Source: Epichloe hybrida (Eukaryota; Ascomycota; Sordariomycetes; Hypocreales; Clavicipitaceae). From it: a stretch of DNA of 64,000 nucleotides. Made by a program: the position numbers and the translations under genes. The stretch's first letter is position 1. Every line of letters begins with the position of its first letter. Of this stretch, positions 31,244-42,452 are shown piece after piece. Location of the stretch: NCBI GenBank assembly GCA_019022495.1, contig JAFEKR010000004.1, positions 1,798,001 through 1,862,000 on the forward strand, written 5' to 3'. Under the pieces are notes generated by a model. That model ran no database searches. It worked only from the letters and a program-made list of their open reading frames with translations, and was not told the origin of the DNA.

Positions 31244-32378
31244 ATGTCGTTGACAAACTGTCGTTTCTACGAGGAGAAGTTTCCGGAGATTGATAGCTTC
31301 GTCATGGTCAACGTGAAGCAGGTTGGTGCATAAAGAGATTGGGCCGTGCTTTGGCGAGCATCGGGTTTCTCTTGATTCGTATCTGACAGTGTCGTATAGA
31401 TCGCCGAAATGGGCGCTTACGTCAAGCTTCTCGAGTACGACAACATCGATGGCATGATTCTTCTCTCCGAATTGTCGCGACGACGTATCCGAAGTATCCA
31501 GAAGCTCATTAGAGTCGGGCGCAACGAGGTTGTCGTCGTGCTTCGTGTGGACAAGGAGAAGGGTGCGTGAGATTCATACTTGGGTGCCCATGAGCTTCCC
31601 AATGAGCTGCCGGGGCCGGCCTCATGCTCAAAAAAAGGACTATTGGAAAATTCAAGAAGCTGACAAAAGCTGGCCAGGTTACATTGATTTGTCCAAGCGA
31701 CGTGTGTCTCCTGAGGATATGGTCAAGTGCGAGGATCGATACAACAAGAGCAAGACTGTTCACTTGATTATGCGACACGTTGCCGAGAAGACTCAGACTC
31801 CTATCGAGACTCTGTACGAGACCATTGCTTGGCCACTGAACAAGAAATACGGTCATGCCATCGACGCCTTTAAGCTGTCCATCACGTATGTTTTTCACCA
31901 TTGTCGTCCTTCCCCTGATGTCGCAAGACATCAACTAACCACCCAAACTCATAGTAATGCCGAAGTTTGGAATGATGTCACTTTCCCAAGCAAGCCTGTC
32001 GAGGACGAGCTGAAGCTATATATCAGCAAGAGACTTACTCCTCAGCGAACCAAGGTCCGAGCTGATGTGGAGGTCACTTGCTTCGGCTACGAGGGCATCG
32101 ACGCCGTCAAGACTGCCTTGAGAACTGCCGAGGCTGGCAACACTGCCGAAGGCGCCAACGCCGATACTCAAGTAGGGGTTCAGGCTATCGAGGGAATCAG
32201 AAAAAGCATCGAGGGCGCCGGTGGCAACCTGACTGTCAAGATGGAGCCCAAGGCAGTTACGGAGAGCGACGATGCCGAATTGCAGGCGTTGATGGAGAAG
32301 AGAGAGCGTGAGAACGCCGAAGTTAGCGGTGATGAGAGCTTAAGCGAGAGTGATGACAACATCCCTGAGACCATCTGA
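31244..32378 (+). CDS. SUI2: Translation initiation factor eIF2 subunit alpha
   Basis: Four exons, 31244-31321, 31400-31562, 31678-31885 and 31955-32378, give 290 residues. The S1 domain is intact ([35 protein letters not shown]), as is the kinase-regulated loop: Ser52 in [13 protein letters not shown], the site phosphorylated by Gcn2-type kinases to slow initiation. The helical domain ([21 protein letters not shown]) and the acidic tail ([21 protein letters not shown]) also match. In the C-terminal alpha-beta domain about 20 residues appear to be missing between AEAGNT and GVQAIEGI, where yeast and human proteins have a strand with a P-L-Y-V or P-R-Y-V motif. Yeast and human proteins are 304 and 315 residues. 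No intron or alternative frame supplies the missing segment. Confidence 0.93.
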
Positions 32379-33037
32379 GTTGCCGACGAGAAAAGGACGC
32401 GACGGAACGAAAACGGGACGCGGAAATCAATGTCAACGGATTGATGCCCTGATCTGATGATCGGCAACAACAAAGTGATGCGCTGAATGCGAAGGACGAA
32501 GACACCCTGCCATTTCACGAAGAAGTATCCGAGTTAGACCTTACTTTTATGCTGGGGTTTTTCTCTTTCTTTTCATTCAAAATAAAGTATGGAGAGGAGA
32601 CTGCATGATGATGAGGATGTCATCGATTGAGGAGCTGGTCAATGTTAGCATGTCATGTAGCTATGTGGTGTAGCGCGCGACGCCTTGAAAACGACATTGG
32701 AGACATGAAGAGGCTTTATTCAAACTACCAAGCATCAATTTTTCAAGACGAAATTCAAAGCGTTGATAGTCTAATGTGGCCGAGAGCATAAATGATGACG
32801 ACGTTGGTATATAAGAAGTTGTCACGTACTTGCAGTCTCCATGCGGTGTTACGGGGAGCTCTGGTGAACAGCAGGGGCTGCCACACCCGTATTAGTTTTA
32901 GCGGCCTTGTTCCTTGAACGTCACAGCCGGCAGGCAGCCAGGCAGCAGCACAGGCCGTAATCTTTAAACCTCGAACCCTCTTTCTTGCCTTGATCCGCCA
33001 CGGACCCTGCATTTCGCAGCAACATCAGCACGCGCCA
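32379..33037. other. Intergenic, SUI2 / IMP2
   Basis: Tandem plus-strand genes; 3' flank of SUI2 and promoter of IMP2. Nothing else was recognised. Confidence 0.5.
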
Positions 33038-33667
33038 ATGGCTCTCGGGCCCATGTGGGCGCGATTGAGGGGACGGCAAGCAATTAATACTGCAAGAGTT
33101 GTAGCGCTCAATCTCGTCGGGTTGGCGACCTGGATCCCCGTCGTGGCATGGTTTAATCTCCACGTTGCTGAGTTGACGCTCGTCGATGGAGCGTCCATGT
33201 ATCCATTCATGAATGAGGATAAAGATTCCACGTTGCGGAGAGATGTCATGCTCAATTACAAGCGGTCGCCGCAAGAGGGTTTGGAGAGAGGCATGATTGT
33301 CACATTGAGGTAAATGTTTGCCTGCAACCTCTTGGCACGTTGACCTTCTCACGAGAGCCAACCCTCTGATCAAATGCTTTTCTACAGGAGTCCGGTTCAT
33401 CCTGAAGTCACAGCGGTCAAGCGAGTAGTCGCTCTTGAAGGAGATGTCGTGAAAACAAAGCAACCATATCCGATTTCAACAGTCAAGATACCCCAGGGAC
33501 ATGTCTGGGTGGAGGGTGATGGGCCGCCGGGATCAAGCTTGGACAGCAATACGTACGGGCCTGTGTCAAAGAGGCTGTTGACGGGGAGGGTGACGCATAT
33601 CGTGTATCCGTTCAGGAAGTTTGGGCCGGTGAGCTGGTGGGAGCATGAGAGAAGACTGGTTGGGTGA
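33038..33667 (+). CDS. IMP2: Mitochondrial inner membrane protease subunit 2
   Basis: Two exons, 33038-33309 and 33388-33667, give 183 residues. This is a type I signal peptidase (S26 family) of the IMP2 branch. The N-terminal membrane segment ([19 protein letters not shown]) is followed by the catalytic Ser box ([10 protein letters not shown]) and the catalytic Lys box ([13 protein letters not shown]). The motif [30 protein letters not shown] is the family's box E region (DSNTYGPV). Imp2 pairs with Imp1 and removes sorting signals from intermembrane-space proteins such as cytochrome c1. I chose the ATG at 33038; one at 33053 is also possible. An upstream in-frame ATG at 32990 would extend the chain by 16 residues. 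Confidence 0.9.
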
Positions 33668-34297
33668 GGCGAGTTGCAAGCACTGATGATTTCGTTGTAC
33701 TATATTAAGGAGGGAGGACTTTTTTCTAGACCAGGGTCTTGCGATGACAGAGGATTGTGCAATACCCGACTACGTGGATTCTCTGAGATCCAATTGACAC
33801 CATTTATGGGAAACCAGTAGTTGCTCATACGTCACGTCACGTCTTTCTTCGTGAGTTTCAAGAAGCTTATTGCTGGCACAAACAATCATCGCACAGACCA
33901 ATCGGCCATGACACTGCGCAAAGCACCGACATGACAAAAAGTGGCTTGCGGATAATAATGTCGACCGCGGGCGAGAAAGGTTCCAGCTCAGGCACCTCGA
34001 ATTGACCTGACCTGACCCCCACGCGACAAACCATCGGGAACGGAGCGTCATTCTTTTTTTTCCCTTTCGCTTCAACATCGCCCAATCCAAGGTCAATGCT
34101 CATTGCACCACAGCGACGCGGGAATAGAGAGGCACAGCCAGTTCCACTCATTCAAAACTGTCCGTTGCTTTCAAATACGTTGCACTTTTTATTTGTTGGC
34201 TTTCCTCCTATTGTATCTATCTATCCCTTGTACCTCCCGGCCTTTGGCAGATCGACTCCTTTGAACCTGCGATTTCTTCGACGGTCCTCGCGGGGCC
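33668..34297. other. Intergenic, IMP2 / carrier
   Basis: 630 bases of 3' flank and promoter; pyrimidine-rich close to the carrier ATG. No gene was recognised. Confidence 0.5.
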
Positions 34298-35700
34298 ATG
34301 ACCCTTGCCTCTCAAGTGTTCAACTTTTTCGTCGCCACCTCATCTTCGTCTACTGCATCTGCAAGCGGGAAGAGCAACGTGGACGTGCTTGAAATACCGG
34401 ATCCGCATCGCGATGCTGGTATATACCCCAACCGACCGTCAAATTCAAGAAACGTCATAGTGCCCGACGACGGCTATACCATGAAAGGCGACGATGTCGA
34501 GGCTGAAGGCCGGCCGCCTTATCTCCATGTATGTTTTGATATTTGGCCGCTGGATGACAGGTGTCCATGGGCGCATACGATGGTTTGCATCATCTGATGG
34601 ACTGAAGGACATGGTTAACTAACGAATGTTCTTGCCCCCAAGGCCATGATTGCTGGTGGCATTGGCGGCTCAACTGGAGATTTGCTCATGCACTCTCTCG
34701 ATACCGTGAAGACGAGACAACAAGGTGATCCGAATTCGCCATCGAAATACACGTCATTGGGGCGATCGTACTACACAATATGGAGGCAAGAGGGCGTTCG
34801 GCGTGGCTTATATGGGGGTTGGATACCCGCGCTGGGGGGCTCCTTTCCTGGCACAGTCTTGTTTTTCGGCACATACGAATGGAGCAAGCGGTTTTTGATA
34901 GAACGTGGGCTGCAGCAGCATTTGGCGTATCTGTCAGCAGGTAAGAACTTATTGTCGACGTGTTTTGGGTCATCTCCCGGACCTTGCGACACGTCGCTGA
35001 CATGCTGGCAGGGTTTCTTGGCGATCTCGCTGCATCCATCGTCTACGTTCCGTCCGAAGTCCTCAAGACCCGGTTACAGCTGCAGGGTCGCTACAACAAC
35101 CCCCATTTCAAATCCGGCTACAACTATCGAGGCACCGTAGACGCCGCGCGAACGATTGTCCGGACCGAAGGCGCGGCAGCGCTGTTCCATGGGTACAAGG
35201 CCACGCTCTATCGAGACCTGCCGTTTTCAGCACTGCAGTTCATGTTCTGGGAGCAGTTCAACGCCTGGGCGAGGGTCTACAAGCAGAGTCGGGAAATCGG
35301 CGTGCCACTCGAGCTCCTTACTGGTGCCGCAGCAGGCGGCTTGGCCGGAGTCATCACCTGCCCGCTCGACGTGGTGAAAACCAGGCTACAGACCCAAGTG
35401 AACCCTCCAGCCGACCAGTCGAGTAAACTGAAAGAAGTTGGTGTCACACAGAAACGACACATATCCACCTCATCTCCGAGCACTCATCGACCGCAGCCCG
35501 GCGCCATCGCCCTACATACATCATCTGTCATCACCGGCCTGAAGGTCATTTACCGCACCGAAGGCATCGCCGGCTGGTTCCGAGGCGTTGGTCCCCGAGG
35601 TGTGTGGACGTTTATCCAGAGCGGCTGCATGCTGTTCTTGTACCAGCGATTATTGCACCAACTTGCAGTCTTGATACCAGTAGAGCGCGAGGACGTATAA
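34298..35700 (+). CDS. Mitochondrial carrier (SLC25) family protein
   Basis: Three exons, 34298-34528, 34643-34940 and 35012-35700, give 405 residues. Three carrier repeats are visible through their signature starts: DLLMHSLDTVKTRQQ, SIVYVPSEVLKTRLQLQ and GVITCPLDVVKTRLQTQ (P-x-[DE]-x-[LV]-[KR]-x-[KR], with His-Ser replacing the first Pro-type position). The N-terminal 75 residues are polar and unusual for a carrier. A Ser/His-rich loop (about 320-350) interrupts repeat 3. The GGWIPALGGSFPGTVLFFGTYEWSKR stretch recalls yeast YFR045W-like and SAM-carrier-like proteins, but the transported substrate cannot be assigned. The product should lie in the mitochondrial inner membrane. Confidence 0.82.
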
Positions 35701-36271
35701 CCCCGCGGCTTCTTGCAATTGGTTTGCCGGCCACGAGCGACAAGTGTGCTCACAAGATGGGCAAAGCAACAAAACACGTCCTCATCCCATTTTTTTCGTT
35801 GGAAAAAAAAAACATGACGTCAGTTCTGAAAAGCATGCACAGAGAACTCGAAAGAGAGAGGAAAATGTATGATTATAATATTGAAGATGGGGGAAAATAC
35901 ACCGGCATGTAAACAGCGCGGATGGGATGCGGAGAAATCAACATAGATGGCCACATGATTGCATGGCGTTTGCGGATGAAGCATGGGAACACTTGGTACC
36001 AAGTCCCATGGTTTCTTTGTTATTATAAATAAGAACGGTATGGCTCCATTCGCGCCAACTCTCTCCAAACCAAAATACACACAATTTCTGCGCGGATCTT
36101 GGCGCAGGTCAAACTCGCATGGTACGATTCGCCCGTCCATGGCATCGATCGAATCCTAAATGGGTATCTTGAGGCATCACCTCTGCACAACCAACACCAG
36201 ATAAACATCAACCCTCCTCTCTGGACCAACGACAGATCGCTGCTTCGGGCCCCCCGCACACAACCACCCGA
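35701..36271. other. Intergenic, convergent
   Basis: 3' flanks of the carrier and of the minus-strand gene at 36272. A 14-base palindrome (ACTTGGTACCAAGT, about 35992-36005) is present. Nothing coding. Confidence 0.5.
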
Positions 36272-37436
36272 TTAATCACTCTCGCTCCCCTGGACGTCCG
36301 GCGACTCCTCAAAGTCCTCGACGCGCCGCACGAGCTGGTCCCTGGCCAAGCAAACAGCTATAGCTATCGTCAAGGCATTCCACACACTCTGATGCCTGTC
36401 CATGAAATGCATGTCCACGTGGAAACTAACATATGCGTCGGCCCCCTTTGCGCTGTCCACCGTCAAAAGAAAGACGCTGGACCGAAGGATGAACAGCCCA
36501 TACACGACGGGCGGTTTCCTCCTGAACACGACGTCTTCGTCGTCGTCGTCCGCGCCTCCATTCGCTCGTCTCCCAATATACCTATCCACCAGCGTGACAC
36601 TGCTCTCCTCGACGGCCCAAAAGTCGTCGTCGCGATCGACGCGCAGAAACTCCCGCTGAAGCAGAGCGAGTGCCCGCATGCGCTGCTCCATCATGCTCGT
36701 GATTTCAGATTCTCCCAGGCTGGCGTCCAGCTCTGCGGTCATGATGTTGGGCACGTAGCGCAGGTGGGAGTAGGAGCCGTCCTCGGCGGCCCATGACAGG
36801 TATCTGTCTAGGCATCTCTTGATCAGGGGCGGTGCTTTCTGACGGAGGCCGGATTGGACGGTTGTTCTGACGGAGGAGGTCAGGTCTATTAGGCGGAGGA
36901 GAGCCATGGTTGCTTTTTTTTTTTTGGAAAAGGGGGTGTTAGTCTTGCGGTTGATGCTCCCCTTGAGTTTTTTTGGGGGGGGAGGATATACCTTGGAAGT
37001 CCTTCCCGGATCGGCTGTACACGATCGGCCGGATGTCGTCGTTCATTGAGAAGACGGTGTCGAGCATGGGGATACCCCGGAAGTCTACTTCCCAGTGGCC
37101 GGGGAGTATGGCCCGCTCTGCTCTCTGGAATAGAATCTCGAAGAGCTGCTCTTCGTCTGGGGCCCATGTGCTGGCGCCGGGGTATCGTTTCTTTTCTAAC
37201 TCGAGTTCCAGTTGTGTCTCCGTTTGCAGAGCTAATGGGGCGTCGCTCTCGTAGCCTGTGTCCAGGGAATCCAGGATCGACGTCTCGTTGTCTTCCTCTT
37301 TGATGGGCATTGCTTTGGTTTTGCCGGTCGTGGGGGAGTCTGTTGAAGGGGGTGTGCGATGGGCCGGTCGTGGTGTGGACTCTGGTGGTGTTGGGGACGG
37401 TGGTGTGGAGGGATTGTGATGAGGTGTTGCGTCCAT
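36272..37436 (-). CDS. Conserved fungal protein of unknown function
   Basis: Two exons, 36992-37436 and 36272-36912, give 361 residues. The intron (36913-36991) has a long A run directly before its AG acceptor. The first 40 residues are Pro/Thr/Ser-rich. The stretch LPGHWEVDFRGIPMLDTVFS followed by a helix beginning LLRLIDLTSSVRTTVQSGL resembles an unnamed family I recall in filamentous ascomycetes (W-x-VDFRGIP motif). The C-terminal half is mixed alpha/beta with an acidic loop (DDDDEDVV) and ends acidic. No catalytic residues, signal peptide or membrane span were recognised, and function is unknown. Confidence 0.7.
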
Positions 37437-38142
37437 GACGGGCGGTTCTCGAAATGGCGAGTTTTGATTTGGAGGGGGGGGGAAAGACCTGGGATTGTGT
37501 CTTTCTCTTGCTCTTGCGCAAATGATGAATTCACAAAGGCTTCACAATGGGATGGCGAGGTAAGCGGGCGGGTTGGGCGGATGGGTTGTATGCATGGTGA
37601 ACAAAGAGGTGAGATGAGAAAGAAAACGGCGAGGGCCAAAGTCGTGAATTGTGGGCGTGTGCTCTTTTTGGTGCGAGGAGCTGTTTAGGATTAGATCCGG
37701 GAGGCGATGGTTTTCATGTTCGTCTGATAGATTCGATGTGGATTGAATTTATTCAGTCTGCGGTGCAGAAAGAGATATATTGGCTCGGGGAATTAAACGA
37801 GTTGAATGCGGAGAGGTCGTCGCTGGCGAGGCCGCGGCTCAGATACACGCGATATGAGGACGAGATGCTGAATATGCCATCGTAGCGTTCATCTTGATTG
37901 CCTCTGGCCCGAGTAATCATCTAAACCCTAACGTTCCATGAGTTCTACGAAGCATGATAAGTTTCTCTTGTTTTATGCATTGTCTTTGTCTACTAATAAA
38001 CTTCTTGATCAGGTCGCTCGCCACCGAAGCGCAGGGCAAGTGCTTACGTAAAGACACTTTTCCGTCGCAATCCCCCCCATGGAATATTTTGGAGCTTCTG
38101 CCACTCGTCGGAAAAAGCACTTCAGCAACCCATCACAGAACC
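37437..38142. other. Divergent intergenic region
   Basis: About 700 bases between the starts at 37436 (minus) and 38143 (plus). GC-rich near the minus-strand gene; no coding sequence recognised. Confidence 0.5.
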
Positions 38143-38822
38143 ATGGCGGAAGCAGTCAAAGCAGCAGCCCGTCAATTGCCGGGCTTCAGGCTCGGACAGA
38201 AGCAGGTTTTTCTGTACGTCGTCGTCTGCCCAGTCCAGTCCAAATCTACCAATTGTTTCAATCCAGCTTGCTAACCCCGACGACCATCAGGCCCAATCAT
38301 GTCATCACTTTCCTCCGAAAGGAGCACCTCCCCCCCAACGAGGCCTGCTTCCAAGTACCCCTACGATTCACGAAATTCGATCTGCGCGACTACCTGTGGA
38401 ATCTGTACGACGTGGAGGTCACCAAGGTCCGATCGTTTGTGAAGCAGCAGCCACTGACGCAACGGAACTCGCATTCACGATCATGGTACAGGCCGCAGCC
38501 GCTCAAGATCATGACGGTCGAGCTGGCCAAGCCCTTTCAGTGGCCTGACCTGCCGAGCAACTTGGAGCCGTGGAACCACGAGTTGTGGAGGATGAGGGAG
38601 GACCTGATGGAGAAGCGCAACGAGGACCAGATCAACCAGCACAAGTTCCAGATTTCAATGAAGAGCAAGGAGCCCTTGTCCAAGGAGAGAAGAGAGCTGG
38701 CTAGTTTGGCCAAGAAGATGGCCGAGGGAGAGGTCAAGTGGTCGAACGATGTCGTGTTGGATCCCAAGTGGGATGCGCTGCTGGCGAAGGAGAAGGCGGC
38801 GGAGGCGAAGGCCACAAATTAG
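38143..38822 (+). CDS. MRP20: Mitochondrial large ribosomal subunit protein uL23m
   Basis: Two exons, 38143-38213 and 38291-38822, give 200 residues. The N-terminal block GQKQVFLPNHVITFLRKEHLPPNEACFQVPLRFTKFDLRDYLWNLYDVEV is the uL23 beta-alpha core that sits near the exit of the mitoribosomal tunnel, followed by KVRSFVKQQPLTQ. The long charged C-terminal extension (WRMREDLMEKRNEDQINQ and on) is typical of fungal mitochondrial forms (yeast Mrp20, also called YmL41). The intron joins VFL to PNHV in phase 2. Length is close to fungal relatives. Confidence 0.88.
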
Positions 38823-39061
38823 AGTCAGGAGGTCGACGGGCTGATGCCCAGTCTGCGAGCGTGGTGGATTGGCATACATCATAGGATTGTACGATACATG
38901 GAGGAGCACGGTTGTATATCACTTGGAGCCACGGCATGGCGAACCTGGAGAAGTCGCACTACAGAGGGTAAAGAAGATGGCGCTCACGCCAACCATATAG
39001 CTTGAATACCATACACGAAGACGCTGCCGGCGAGATCATGGCGAGATGACAACCTGGGATC

Positions 39062-40117
39062 CTACTCAGGCGTCCAGTAAAGCTTGTTCTGGAAGTGAAG
39101 GACCTCATCTCCCCAGCTCCACCATCCAGCCGTCAGATTGCGAGCAAATATTTCCAGTCCGCAATAACGTGCGTTGCCGAGAATCTCGGCAAACAAAGCT
39201 CGTAGACTGGGTTTTCGGGAGTGAACATCTGGCGCGGCAACAATGACTTTCGACTTCAGATGAAGAGGCGTCGGGGCCCCAATGCGCTTAGCAATGAGCA
39301 TCTTCTCCCACGGCTTTCTCCAAACAGAAGCCAAGTCGTACATGGGCTCGCCTGTCCCCGTGATCTTGAGCCAAGTCCACTCGGCGGCCAGTTCCACGCC
39401 CCAGGAAGCGAAGACGCCGGTGGGCGACGCCAGGAAATCCGGTATGGCGGCCTTGTTCGTGATCCAGACGGCTACGAGGCCGTTGTCGGCAAGATGTGCC
39501 GCGACGGGTATGCTGGTCAGTAGGGTTCGCATTTCGGCGAGATTGTTGGCCGTTGCGTACTTGCTGGTTCGCCGCCTGGCGGAGCGGTTCGGCCACGGCG
39601 GATCAAGCACGATGAGTCTGAAGACGGGCGCGGTGTCGTCAAACGTGTTTCTCAGGTCTTGGACGGACCCATGAAGATATGTCGCATCCTGGACGGCGAC
39701 CGTGCTGGAAGGGTCCTCGTCGCCGGCGCTCTGGTCGACGGGCGGCGAGATGCGAGGCAGATGACATGGCCCGTTGTGCGTGTCCTGGAGCAACCTCAGG
39801 GCTCCTTGGACAGAAGCCGTCGTCATCAAGTCGTTGATCTGGGCGGCTGGGGACTGGGCCGGCCAGTCGTGTGCCGCTGCTCCATGTCGAGAACGAGATG
39901 ATGATGCATGGCGGCGCCGACTCCTCTTCGGATCCGGCGTCGGGAAGGGCTCGCGCGGCGGTGAGTCCGAGTAGACCCGGCGCCGTGGACGGTGTTCCGG
40001 CAGGACTTGCCCTTCTTCGAGGGACCGCGGGATGTCGAGCAGGACGACGGTTCCGTCCTCGCTTTGGAAGAGCACGCTGCGAGATGTGGCGCTGGTCCAA
40101 TCGTCGAGGTCCGACAT
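39062..40117 (-). CDS. MT-A70 family adenine methyltransferase, METTL4-like
   Basis: Single exon. I chose the ATG at 40117 (351 residues, MSDLDDW...) because family members start shortly before the SVLFQSEDGTVVLLDIPRS segment; the frame stays open to ATGs at 40186 and 40417. The catalytic motif is LIVLDPPWPNRSARR (DPPW), followed by a VAVWITNKAAIPDFL strand, a WTWLKITGTGEPMYDL block and an RKPWEKMLIA helix, all characteristic of the METTL4 branch of MT-A70. Animal METTL4 methylates U2 snRNA internal Am to m6Am and has been reported to act on DNA; fungal function is not settled. Arg/Ser-rich residues about 55-90 look like a nuclear signal. It is divergent from the LEU5-like gene. Confidence 0.85.
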   Translation of the reverse strand: MSDLDDWTSATSRSVLFQSEDGTVVLLDIPRSLEEGQVLPEHRPRRRVYSDSPPREPFPTPDPKRSRRRHASSSRSRHGAAAHDWPAQSPAAQINDLMTTASVQGALRLLQDTHNGPCHLPRISPPVDQSAGDEDPSSTVAVQDATYLHGSVQDLRNTFDDTAPVFRLIVLDPPWPNRSARRRTSKYATANNLAEMRTLLTSIPVAAHLADNGLVAVWITNKAAIPDFLASPTGVFASWGVELAAEWTWLKITGTGEPMYDLASVWRKPWEKMLIAKRIGAPTPLHLKSKVIVAAPDVHSRKPSLRALFAEILGNARYCGLEIFARNLTAGWWSWGDEVLHFQNKLYWTPE

Positions 40118-40600
40118 GAGAGATGTGGAAGACTTGTTGAAGGAAATGCCAAAGTCGATCCTCGCTCGATCCACAAGTCGTTCCATCCGAAAGGTAATAA
40201 TAATGGAGGGGCATCTCGATCTCGGCAATCCTCGGCTGAAGGCCAGTGAGCTCACGTTCACACCCACTGTGCGTTGCCCTGGAATGCCCCGGAATGCCCC
40301 GGAACGCCCCCCTAACAGTGACTCAGTGAGCGATTCGGATGACGTCTGGGTTTTGCCGTTTTGCCGGCAGCCCCCACCCAGCCAGATCCCGCTGCTGTCC
40401 GTCGCTCGCCTCCGCAAGCTTAAGCCGAAGCACTCATTTCATTCACCCGCTCAGCCTCTCTGTCCTGTCTTGTGTGTGTCTTTCTCCAGCATCAACACCC
40501 TCATCCGTCCTACCGTCTGCCTACCCACGCCGGCATGCGCCTTCGGTGATCCTCAGCTTTCTACATCCCACCCAGCCCACCCGTGCTGTCGGCATCCGGA
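40118..40600. promoter_or_regulatory. Bidirectional promoter, METTL4-like / LEU5-like
   Basis: 483 bases between the two preferred starts. It contains three CCCCGGAA(T/C)GC-type direct units around 40279-40311. Either gene's 5' leader may extend into it. Confidence 0.5.
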
Positions 40601-41903
40601 ATGCCTGCGTCCTCGACCCTCGCGGACCATGCCTCCATGACCGAGATTGCGCGCGACAAAGTCCGACAGCATGTCGAGGTAGCCACCGCCGCCGCTGCTG
40701 CGGGCACTGCGTTTCCCAAACAGACAAAAGAGCCGGCCGTGTGCCCGACCGACGGAGAAGCGATGACACCCAAGAACAAGACGCGATCCTGGGATTATGT
40801 TTGGAGATCCGGCGTCGCAGGTGGCGTGGCTGGCTGCGCCGTGAGTACAGTTTTCCTTTTCTTTCTTCTTCTCCTTCAACCCCGGAGCCTGTTCAAATGC
40901 CCACACGGCAAAGCAGAGCTCGGCTTACCAAATGATATTTTCCTTCCTGTAGGCCAAGACAATGGTCGCGCCGCTCGACCGAGTCAAGATTCTGTTCCAG
41001 GCCAGCAACCCCCAGTTCGCAAAGTACACGGGATCCTCGTTTGGCGTCGCTACCGCTATCAAAGACATCTTGCACTCAGAAGGCGCCATGGGCCTGTTCC
41101 GCGGCCACTCTGCCACACTCCTGCGGATTTTCCCCTATGCAGGTATCAAGTTTCTCGCCTATGAGCAGATTCGCTCCAGAATCATTCCCCAAAAAGAGTA
41201 CGAGACGCCTCTGCGACGGCTCCTCAGCGGCAGTCTGGCAGGAATCACTTCCGTCTTCTTCACGTATCCACTCGAGGTCGCTCGAGTTCGCCTCGCCTTT
41301 GAGACGAAACGAGAGGGCCGCTCCTCCTTGACCTCGATCTGCAGACAGATATACAACGAGAGTCCTGTTCGAACGTCGGCGACGGCGAGACTTGCCCATG
41401 CGCCGGCGCCGGCCGCCGCCGCGGCGTCCAGTTCCATCGTGCCCCGGAAAGGAGTCATGAATTTTTATCGCGGCTTCTACCCGACGCTGCTGGGCATGCT
41501 TCCCTACGCGGGCATGTCCTTCTTGACCCACGATACCGTATCTGACTTGCTGCGCCATCCCTCCGTCGCCAAATACACCACCTTGCCCAAACGACAGAGC
41601 CAAGCATCGGACAAGCCAGCGCCCCTGCGGTCATGGGCTGAGCTGACGAGCGGTGGAATCGCGGGCCTCATCTCGCAAACCTGCTCATATCCTCTCGAAG
41701 TCATCCGTCGGCGCATGCAGGTCAGCGGCGCCGTGGGCGATGGCCACAGAATGCGTCTTGGCGAGACGGCTCGTCTCATCCTCCAGGAGCGTGGGTTCCG
41801 CGGTTTCTTCGTCGGCCTGACAATCGGTTATGTCAAGGTGATACCCATGGCGGCCGCGAGCTTCTACACTTACGAGCGCATGAAATTGATTCTGGGCATA
41901 TAA
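40601..41903 (+). CDS. LEU5: Mitochondrial carrier, LEU5 / CoA-transporter type
   Basis: Two exons, 40601-40840 and 40953-41903, give 396 residues; in-frame ATGs at 40583 and 40637 are alternatives. Three carrier repeats are clear: KTMVAPLDRVKILFQAS, VFFTYPLEVARVRLAFET and QTCSYPLEVIRRRMQVSG, with RGHSATLLRIFPYAGIKF and RGFYPTLLGMLPYAGMSF in the linking helices. These strings match the Leu5/SLC25A42/SLC25A16 subfamily, needed for coenzyme A accumulation in the mitochondrial matrix. An Ala-rich loop (about 245-260) separates repeats 2a and 2b. The N-terminal 50 residues are a polar extension. Confidence 0.88.
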
Positions 41904-42452
41904 GCTTCACATGGCCTTTTTTCTTCCTCCTTTCTTCTGTCGATCAGCATGGATTCGTTGTGTCCGTGGCCGAGTTTCATTCGATGTTTTTTTTTTTTTT
42001 CCCTTTTTGGCGTCGGCGTCGGCGTTGGCATTGGCGCAACAGAATGCAATGCATGGGACAAGGCCCATCTCGTCTACTTGGAGCGGCGGAACCCTCTCAT
42101 AGAGTCGGACAACTCAATAGAGGCGATCACATTGAACCCTACATAGCTTCGCGGTCCAACAGTGCGCGAAATCAACGAGATACCTTCAATCTTGTGGAGA
42201 AGACTGTACATATGTATTTTTCTTTTTCTTTTTTTTAAAAAAAACCCCCCCACTTTGCCGTGCCATCTCACACAATAGTCAAATGTGGGCCATTCGGTAC
42301 TCTCCCGGCAGAGGAATTTGTTACTTTTTGGTGCGCGGCACGGCTGCACGTCGCGTTCCCCGCCCCGGTATTGCCCCTCAGCTGAGTCGGCTCACTTTTA
42401 CGGATCCGTAATACCCACAAAGTCATCCCCCCCCCCGCGCCGAGGTGGGGAC
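41904..42452. other. Intergenic, convergent LEU5 / P450
   Basis: 3' flanks with long T and A/C homopolymer runs (about 41988-42003, 42233-42252, 42427-42437). Nothing coding. Confidence 0.5.

Noticed and set aside
30751..31293. 180-codon frame upstream of SUI2
   Set aside because: It overlaps the SUI2 start in another frame and the MITE edge; composition is not protein-like.
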